From CAJQQY01 sp045106765 (GTDB lineage: Bacteria > Bacteroidota > Bacteroidia > Chitinophagales > Saprospiraceae), in contig JBGCFD010000001.1 of assembly GCA_045106765.1 (NCBI GenBank), positions 1-64,000 of the forward strand: a stretch of DNA of 64,000 nt. Reading direction: 5' to 3'. A model generated the notes under the pieces. The model had not been told where the DNA came from. It worked only from the letters and a program-made list of their open reading frames with translations, and did not search any database. Numbering within the stretch: the stretch's first letter is position 1; each line of letters begins with the position of its first letter. This document shows, in pieces, positions 59,064 through 64,000 of this stretch. The translations under genes and the position numbers were made by a program.

Positions 59064-59066
59064 CTA

Positions 59067-59606
59067 TTATTTTTTATCTTTTTTACTTCTGTTTGCTTTT
59101 ATTTTTTCAAAAATAAAACCTAGAATTAATGCTGTAGTGATGAATCCTAAAATTAGAAAACGTTGTGAATAAGATTGTTCATCAATTTTGGAAAATACTT
59201 TATTTGGAAATAGTTCATTTAGATTTTTTTCTATTTCTTTAAAAACTTTCCCATCATTTTTAACATATATTGGACTACATCCAGCAGCAGAATACATTCC
59301 TTCTGAATTTTTGCTAGTCATAATTATCCATTCTTTTTCTCCTGGAGTGAAGCTCCCTGCCATTGTATAATAATATTTTAGTTTTATACTCTCGCTTTTG
59401 CTCCCTTTCCATTTTTCTGAAATCTCAAAAATATATTCTTTATGTATTGATGAGTCGCTGATCATTTTCACTTTTCCTAAAAAAATTTCATCAGCTCTTT
59501 TTGCAGCTTTCTTTATTTCTTCCCCATAAGGTTTTTCACACCTAGATCCATAAAGTCCATTTAGAGAGAGAACTAAAATCAATATTAGAACACTTATTTT
59601 TTTCAT
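59067..59606 (-). CDS. Secreted or membrane-anchored protein with C-terminal helix, unknown
   Basis: A 179-residue protein from ATG 59606, which gives a clean signal peptide (KKISVLILILVLSLNGLYGS). The ATG 13 codons upstream overlaps the preceding gene. The mature domain begins RCEKPYGEEIKKAAKRADEIFLGKV and continues with EYIFEISEKWKGS, the pattern of small NTR/TIMP-like OB-fold domains seen in many bacterial secreted proteins. Two Cys (CEKP and AAGCSP) may form a disulfide. A membrane helix (about 145-165) and a Lys-rich cytoplasmic tail end the protein. Its place 3 bases before hflX is constant with one transcript. Confidence 0.6.
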   Translation of the reverse strand: MKKISVLILILVLSLNGLYGSRCEKPYGEEIKKAAKRADEIFLGKVKMISDSSIHKEYIFEISEKWKGSKSESIKLKYYYTMAGSFTPGEKEWIIMTSKNSEGMYSAAGCSPIYVKNDGKVFKEIEKNLNELFPNKVFSKIDEQSYSQRFLILGFITTALILGFIFEKIKANRSKKDKK

Positions 59607-59632
59607 AGCTATATTTTTTAAAACTAAAAAAA

Positions 59633-60919
59633 CTACCTCACCCAATCTTCAGGGTTCAATCTAGCCTTATCCCGCCACACTTCAAAATGAACTTCCGAAA
59701 CATTTGTTTTTCGATCCATCGCAACCGTTCCGATATTTTCCATCGTTCCGACTTGATCTCCTTTTTTGACAAATACTTCCCCTAAGTTAGAATAAACGGT
59801 GTAGTATTCGCCATGTTGAAGAATCAACATGTTTTGATAACCTGGAATGAATTGCTTACTCACTACTTTTCCTTCAAAAACAGCAAAGACTTTTGCATTG
59901 CGTTCCGTTCGAATATCTATTCCATTATTAGTGATTTGTACTCGAGGAAGAGTTGGATGTTGTTGCTTTCCAAAACGCCTAGTGACTACTCCATTTTTTA
60001 CTGGTTGAGGTAATCGACCTCGATTATTTCTAAAGTCACCAGTTAATCTTTTTAGTGCGATGGAATTATCTTTTTGAGGTTTTTTATTGACATCTTTTTT
60101 GTTGACCTTCTTGTCTCGTTCATTTTTTCGACGAGCAATCATATCTTTTTTGATGGCCTTTTCGATAGCCTTGTTGAGACCTTCATGATCAGTTCGTTTT
60201 TTACGCAATTCACTTTTGAGGCGTTTTTCATCTTTTCGAAGTGTTCGGAGTAACTTAGATTTATCTCCTAATTCTGCGCTCAGAATATTAGCTTGTGTTT
60301 CGACTGAGACAATCAACTCTTCTTTTTCAATTTTAGTTTCTTGAAGTTGTGTTTTTTTTATGGTTAAAGTTTCTTTCGTTTCAAGGATGAGTTCTGCTTG
60401 TTTTTTTCGATACTCGTCATATTGTTTTAAATATTGCCAACGCTGAAAACCTTGATTGATACTTTCGGCTGAAAAAACAAATCCAAGATCACTACTATTT
60501 TTTTTTCTTCGATAGGCTTGTCTCAAAAGTTCGCCGTACTCTTTTTCTAACCGATCAATATCATCGGTTAGCGATTCTACTACATCAGAAGCTCGATTCA
60601 TACTTAAGTCCGTAATCTCGATTTCTTTCCGAAGTGTTGAAACTAATAATTCTCGTTGTTGGATCTGTTTTCGAAGAGCAATGTAACGGTCGAGTGCTGC
60701 CGCTTTGGTTTTGGTGGTTTTATTTAAAAGTTTGGAAGTGAGTTGAATATCTTTAATTAATTTTCGACGACGATCTTCTAAATCTCTTCGGATTTGTGCG
60801 TTGGAAAAATTAATACAAAAGATACCTAACAATATAATTACAAAAGTTCGCTTACTCCAAAAACCACAGAGGTTCGAAGGATTATTAATCCACTTTTTTA
60901 TATCTTTTTGGAATCTCAA
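59633..60919 (-). CDS. EnvC-like coiled-coil protein with degenerate M23 (LytM) domain
   Basis: A 428-residue exported protein: signal peptide (RTFVIILLGIFCINFSNAQ), a long coiled coil (about 45-275, rich in Lys/Glu/Arg/Leu), a basic linker and a C-terminal LytM domain (about 305-428). In active M23 peptidases zinc is held by HxxxD and HxH. Here the first site reads NNGID (no His) and the second SEVHFEVW, with Glu409 where the first His should be. The domain is therefore probably inactive, as in E. coli EnvC, which activates amidases in cell division. No ATG fits; the TTG at 60919 overlaps DUF4292 by 35 bases and is uncertain. Confidence 0.85.
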   Translation of the reverse strand: MRFQKDIKKWINNPSNLCGFWSKRTFVIILLGIFCINFSNAQIRRDLEDRRRKLIKDIQLTSKLLNKTTKTKAAALDRYIALRKQIQQRELLVSTLRKEIEITDLSMNRASDVVESLTDDIDRLEKEYGELLRQAYRRKKNSSDLGFVFSAESINQGFQRWQYLKQYDEYRKKQAELILETKETLTIKKTQLQETKIEKEELIVSVETQANILSAELGDKSKLLRTLRKDEKRLKSELRKKRTDHEGLNKAIEKAIKKDMIARRKNERDKKVNKKDVNKKPQKDNSIALKRLTGDFRNNRGRLPQPVKNGVVTRRFGKQQHPTLPRVQITNNGIDIRTERNAKVFAVFEGKVVSKQFIPGYQNMLILQHGEYYTVYSNLGEVFVKKGDQVGTMENIGTVAMDRKTNVSEVHFEVWRDKARLNPEDWVR

Positions 60920-61661
60920 ACTTTATGTTCTTGGGTTCATTAATTTTTACGTCAGACATTTTTATGTCCATGTCGATATTGTTCGTATTTTTTCCAGACA
61001 CATTAAGGTTACGAAAATACGAAAAAATCTGTTCATCTTCTAGTTCTTTATAATCATCAAAAGTCATTCGGAAGGCCTGATCATTTCGGATATCTGAAAA
61101 TTGCATTTCGTTTAATTGATAGGTTGTTCCGTTCAGCCAATATTCTGCTCGTACATTATCTTTTTCTACGTAAAGATGGTGCTGATTGTTTTTGATTTCT
61201 GAGTCAGGTTTTAAATTAGATAGGTAAAGTACATTACCTAAAAGCATGGTTTGCATCGCTTCAAAACTTGAAGGCATGTTATATTTTTCTTCAAAAAAGT
61301 CTAAACCTTTGATGGTATATTCTTTGGCCTGACGGTTGATAAGGTAAACGGAATCAGTTGTGATTTGAGCTCGAACAGCTTCTACTCCTGCTTTCTTTGC
61401 TACAAACCAAATGACACTATCTTTTCGCATTCGGATGTATGAAGTAAATTTTATTTTCTCATTATCATCTTTGTAATTGATCTTCGCTTTGGCAGTTAGC
61501 CATTCTGCTTCGATTTTATTTTTGCCTAAAGATTTGAGCAAAAAGGTAGTTGATTTTTCTGAAATATCTTGCTCAGTTGGAATGACTTTTTTGCTTTTGC
61601 AACTTGTCACGAGCAATCCAAATAGGAAAAGATAAAAGGAAAATTTGAAAAGAATTTGCAT
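60885..61661 (-). CDS. DUF4292 lipoprotein
   Basis: A 258-residue lipoprotein (signal ending FGLLVTSC, Cys21) of the Bacteroidota DUF4292 family. Typical parts are the opening WLTAKAKINYKDDNEKIKFTSYIRMRKDSVIWF and the later VEAVRAQITTDSVYLINRQAKEY. LoLB-like or LolA-like beta folds have been suggested for such proteins; I cannot verify this. In Bacteroidota this gene often lies directly ahead of an M23 / EnvC-type gene, as here, where the two overlap by 35 bases. That suggests a joint role at the outer membrane and cell wall. Confidence 0.85.
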   Translation of the reverse strand: MQILFKFSFYLFLFGLLVTSCKSKKVIPTEQDISEKSTTFLLKSLGKNKIEAEWLTAKAKINYKDDNEKIKFTSYIRMRKDSVIWFVAKKAGVEAVRAQITTDSVYLINRQAKEYTIKGLDFFEEKYNMPSSFEAMQTMLLGNVLYLSNLKPDSEIKNNQHHLYVEKDNVRAEYWLNGTTYQLNEMQFSDIRNDQAFRMTFDDYKELEDEQIFSYFRNLNVSGKNTNNIDMDIKMSDVKINEPKNIKFEIPKRYKKVD

Positions 61662-61736
61662 TTATTTTTTTTATGAAAAACGTTTTTCGAGTGAGTTGTA
61701 TTTCTTAAGGGAAAGATAATTTATGACAGATTTGTT

Positions 61737-62372
61737 TTATTCCTTTTTAGTTTTTTTATTTAATTCCGTCATTGTGTGAGACAAACCAATTGTTCCAAAT
61801 TTTTTGACACCGTCGGCTGCTCTTTTAATAATTTCAGGTAACATATCTTGTTCGTCTGAATTCCAATTTCCTAAAACAAAATCAACTTGTCTTCCTTTTG
61901 AAAAATCATTTCCGATGCCGAAACGGATACGAGCATAGTTATTTCCACCAGTCATTTGATCGATGCTTTTTAAACCATTATGTCCTCCGTCAGATCCTTT
62001 TCCTCGCAATCGCAAAACCCCTAAGTCTAGGTTCATATCATCAACAATGACGAGTAAATTTTTCTTTTCAATTTTCTTTTTGGTTAGCCATGCTCGAACT
62101 GCTTTTCCACTTAAATTCATATACGTGGAAGGTTTAAGTAAAACGAAAGTTCTACTTTTATGTTTAAATTCTGCCAAGTCACCCAAAGAATCATTTTTGA
62201 ACTTTACATCAAATTCTTTCGCTAAGGCATCGACTACATCAAAGCCAATATTGTGTCGAGTATTATCGTATTCTGCGCCCATATTCCCAAGGCCTACAAT
62301 CAAATATTTCATCGGATCAGGTTCTTCTTTTTTTTGTGAAAAATCGAAAAGGTTTTTTAGCCAGTTCAACAT
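61737..62372 (-). CDS. pth: Peptidyl-tRNA hydrolase
   Basis: Pth recycles tRNA from peptidyl-tRNA dropped by ribosomes. From ATG 62372 it has 211 residues. The first 20 (MLNWLKNLFDFSQKKEEPDP) are an extension before the canonical MKYLIVGLGNMGAEY; extensions like this occur in other Bacteroidota Pth proteins, so I keep it. ATG 62312 is the alternative. Active-site residues are Asn30, His40 in NTRHNIGF and the Asp in VIVDDMNLDLG; GSDGGHNGLKSI and FVLGNW follow as in the family. A -7 box TACTTTTG lies about 50 bases upstream. DUF4292 follows after 75 bases. Confidence 0.96.
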   Translation of the reverse strand: MLNWLKNLFDFSQKKEEPDPMKYLIVGLGNMGAEYDNTRHNIGFDVVDALAKEFDVKFKNDSLGDLAEFKHKSRTFVLLKPSTYMNLSGKAVRAWLTKKKIEKKNLLVIVDDMNLDLGVLRLRGKGSDGGHNGLKSIDQMTGGNNYARIRFGIGNDFSKGRQVDFVLGNWNSDEQDMLPEIIKRAADGVKKFGTIGLSHTMTELNKKTKKE

Positions 62373-62420
62373 AAGTATTAATTGTTAACTACTCGGAGAG
62401 TCGTTTTATGATTAAAGTTG

Positions 62421-62428
62421 CAAAAGTA
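62421..62428 (-). promoter_or_regulatory. -7 box of pth
   Basis: TACTTTTG on the minus strand, 48 bases before ATG 62372. It may drive the whole pth to hflX run. No -33 TTTG at the proper spacing. Confidence 0.5.
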
Positions 62429-62504
62429 AGTATTTGAACGTAAACATTTTTGAGTGGTTACTTTTACATCAACAAGATATTTCTAAACAAGTTCTATTTT
62501 AAAC

Positions 62505-62538
62505 AAAAAAATGCAACTCATTTGAGTTGCATTTTTTT
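62505..62538 (-). terminator. Terminator of the penicillin-binding protein gene
   Basis: A 16-bp perfect stem around TGCAACTCA (62505-62520 with 62523-62538) with A- and T-runs, 10 bases past the stop codon on the minus strand. Confidence 0.9.
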
Positions 62539-62548
62539 GTTAATTGGA

Positions 62549-64000
62549 TTAGTTTTTATTTCCAAATAAATCTCGCCACTTTTTTTGTCGTTTCTTTTTA
62601 CGTTCTGCTTTTTTCTGATCTCGTGCTCGTTTTTTTCGAATTTCTTCATTCCGTTTTTTGATGCGTTCTGAATTTTCACGTTTACGTTTTGCTTCTTCTC
62701 GTTGTCGATTTTGAGAACTTCCTTTTTGCTTCATCTCGTCGTTCTGCTTCTTTTTTCTATTTTTAAAAATATCTAAAATTCGATCAAGAGGTTCTTCATC
62801 ATATTCGCCTTCTTGGAATTCTTCTTCAATGATTTCTACAATTTCAGGTTCTTCCTCAAGGTAGGGAGGACAATCCATTTCTAGGATTTTTCCAAAATCT
62901 AACTCATCGAATTTTGCATATTTCATTTTTTTGAAGGCTGGATCTTTATATGTTTTTTGCATAAATTTCCCGAAAATAGGTAAAGCAGTATTAGCCCCTT
63001 GTCCTAAACGAATACTTCTGAAACGTACTTTTGGAGATTCGCCACCGACCCAGGCACCGGCTACTAAGTTTGGTGTGAAACCGAGAAACCAACCATCTGC
63101 ATGAGATTGAGTTGTTCCTGTTTTTCCAGCAATATCATTATCTAAATTATAAACTGCTCGGAGTCGCCGAGCTGTTCCACTATCCACAACGGATTGCATC
63201 ATATTAGTCATGACCGTTGCATAATCCTGATCCAAAACTCTTTCGAATGGTTCTTTTTCTTCATTTTCATAATCAATAATTATATTTCCTTTGCTGTCTT
63301 CTATGCGCAATAAAAATTGTGGTTCAGGACGTAGACCTTTGTTGGCTAGAGTTCCATACACTTTTATCATGTCATATAAAGATACATCAACTGTTCCTAG
63401 TGCAATTGCAGGAGCTTTAGGAATATCACTTGTGATACCCATATCTTTGGCCAGTTGTCGAACGGTGTCGATACCTGTTCGCATAATCAAATCGACAGCA
63501 ACTGAGTTGACAGAATTAGTAAGAGCACCTCGTAAAGAATATGCTCCACCATATTTTCCATCTGAATTTTCAGGTTTCCAATCTTCATAATCTGTGTAAA
63601 CGACCAATCGATTATTGACATAATCACAAGGATGAATTCCACTTCGTAGAGCTGCGGAGTAAACAATTGGTTTGAAAGTAGAGCCAACTTGTCGCTTTGC
63701 TTGGATGACATGATCGTACTGAAAGTATTTAAAATTAGTTCCACCAATCCAAGCTTTGATATTTCCAGATTGAGGCTCCATTGCCATAAATCCTGCATTG
63801 AGCATGCAAAAATAATACTTGATAGAATCCAATGGAGTCATCTTCGCATCCTTTTCTCCTTCCCATGAGAAAATAGTCATGTTGACTTTTTTATCAAAAT
63901 TTGCTTTGATTTCTTCATCAGTTTTCCCACTTTTCTTAAGTCGTTTGTAACGACGACTTTTTTTCATTTCGGCTTGTAAAGTTTTATCATCGCCCCAGGG
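62549..64000 (-). CDS. Class A penicillin-binding protein (PBP1A type), C-terminal part (cut by window edge)
   Basis: The reading frame is open to base 64000; an inner ATG at 63967 is not the true start. The 483 visible residues hold the transpeptidase domain of a bifunctional peptidoglycan synthase: active-site serine in QVGSTFKPIVYSAAL (SxxK), TNSVNSVAVDL (SxN) and IAGKTGTTQSHADGW (KTG). AFMAMEPQSG-type and AWIGG motifs precede the domain. The C-terminus is an unusual basic tail (about the last 80 residues, rich in Lys/Arg/Glu after an acidic stretch). The glycosyltransferase half lies outside the window. With dapA and the EnvC-like protein it forms the cell-wall set of this region. Confidence 0.95.
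   Translation of the reverse strand, partial: PWGDDKTLQAEMKKSRRYKRLKKSGKTDEEIKANFDKKVNMTIFSWEGEKDAKMTPLDSIKYYFCMLNAGFMAMEPQSGNIKAWIGGTNFKYFQYDHVIQAKRQVGSTFKPIVYSAALRSGIHPCDYVNNRLVVYTDYEDWKPENSDGKYGGAYSLRGALTNSVNSVAVDLIMRTGIDTVRQLAKDMGITSDIPKAPAIALGTVDVSLYDMIKVYGTLANKGLRPEPQFLLRIEDSKGNIIIDYENEEKEPFERVLDQDYATVMTNMMQSVVDSGTARRLRAVYNLDNDIAGKTGTTQSHADGWFLGFTPNLVAGAWVGGESPKVRFRSIRLGQGANTALPIFGKFMQKTYKDPAFKKMKYAKFDELDFGKILEMDCPPYLEEEPEIVEIIEEEFQEGEYDEEPLDRILDIFKNRKKKQNDEMKQKGSSQNRQREEAKRKRENSERIKKRNEEIRKKRARDQKKAERKKKRQKKWRDLFGNKN

Noticed and set aside
1..64000. CRISPR array, prophage, insertion sequence or restriction-modification system.
   Set aside because: I looked for regular spaced repeats, transposase or integrase motifs and methyltransferase-nuclease pairs and found none. 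The HNH-like protein is the only mobile-element-type domain.

Overview
The window is a low-GC chromosomal segment of a member of the Bacteroidota, most likely in or near the Saprospiria. The grounds are: three proteins with type IX secretion (T9SS) C-terminal sorting domains, the gliding lipoprotein GldH, several families found mainly in this phylum (DUF6913, DUF4292, OmpA fused to a jelly-roll-like domain), an almost complete lack of Shine-Dalgarno sites, and repeated promoters of the Bacteroidota type (-33 TTTG, -7 TAnnTTTG). I see no phage, insertion sequence, CRISPR array or rRNA. The segment reads as core genome with scattered lineage-specific genes.

Layout. 1-3400: start of prfC (cut by the window edge), a TerB-like protein, an orphan trpF, trans-3-hydroxyproline dehydratase and two tiny membrane proteins. 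3400-14700: a large T9SS-exported CE7-type esterase, clpB, an AraC regulator next to an exported pirin, a second T9SS protein and a leucine-rich-repeat lipoprotein. 14800-17800: tRNA-Asp, accA, then DUF6913 overlapping dapA. 17800-24000, mostly minus strand: a YdjM-like membrane protein, a coupled gldH / DUF4304 / quinone oxidoreductase run, dnaJ and grpE, and an SRPBCC protein. 24100-34000: an ABC ATPase with its own membrane partner, an RND-type exporter, OmpA and HNH-like proteins, rnhB and an MBL hydrolase. 34300-46000: a propeller plus beta-barrel outer-membrane protein, aroB, a T9SS carboxypeptidase and a sortilin-like propeller protein. 46200-52300: purD, pyk, acpP, fabF, rnc. 52400-64000: an orphan SWIM-finger protein, small secreted proteins, M29 aminopeptidase, hflX, an EnvC-like factor, DUF4292 lipoprotein, pth and the 3' part of a class A penicillin-binding protein.

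How the parts work together. acpP-fabF-rnc with accA form fatty-acid and RNA housekeeping. dapA, the PBP and the EnvC-like protein serve cell-wall synthesis and remodelling. grpE-dnaJ and clpB form the protein-repair set. The T9SS cargo (esterase, carboxypeptidase, an unknown secreted protein) together with GldH suggest a surface-feeding, probably gliding, degrader of polymers and proteins.

The strongest items for follow-up are: a 46-bp near-perfect inverted repeat filling the gap before aroB, with a diverged relative after rnhB; an ABC ATPase whose H-loop histidine is glutamine, paired with an unknown eight-helix membrane protein; a possible degenerate DEDD exonuclease-like protein; an HNH-type protein with a histone-like lysine tail; an orphan SWIM protein with an unknown partner; and a 16-bp perfect palindrome between pyk and acpP.
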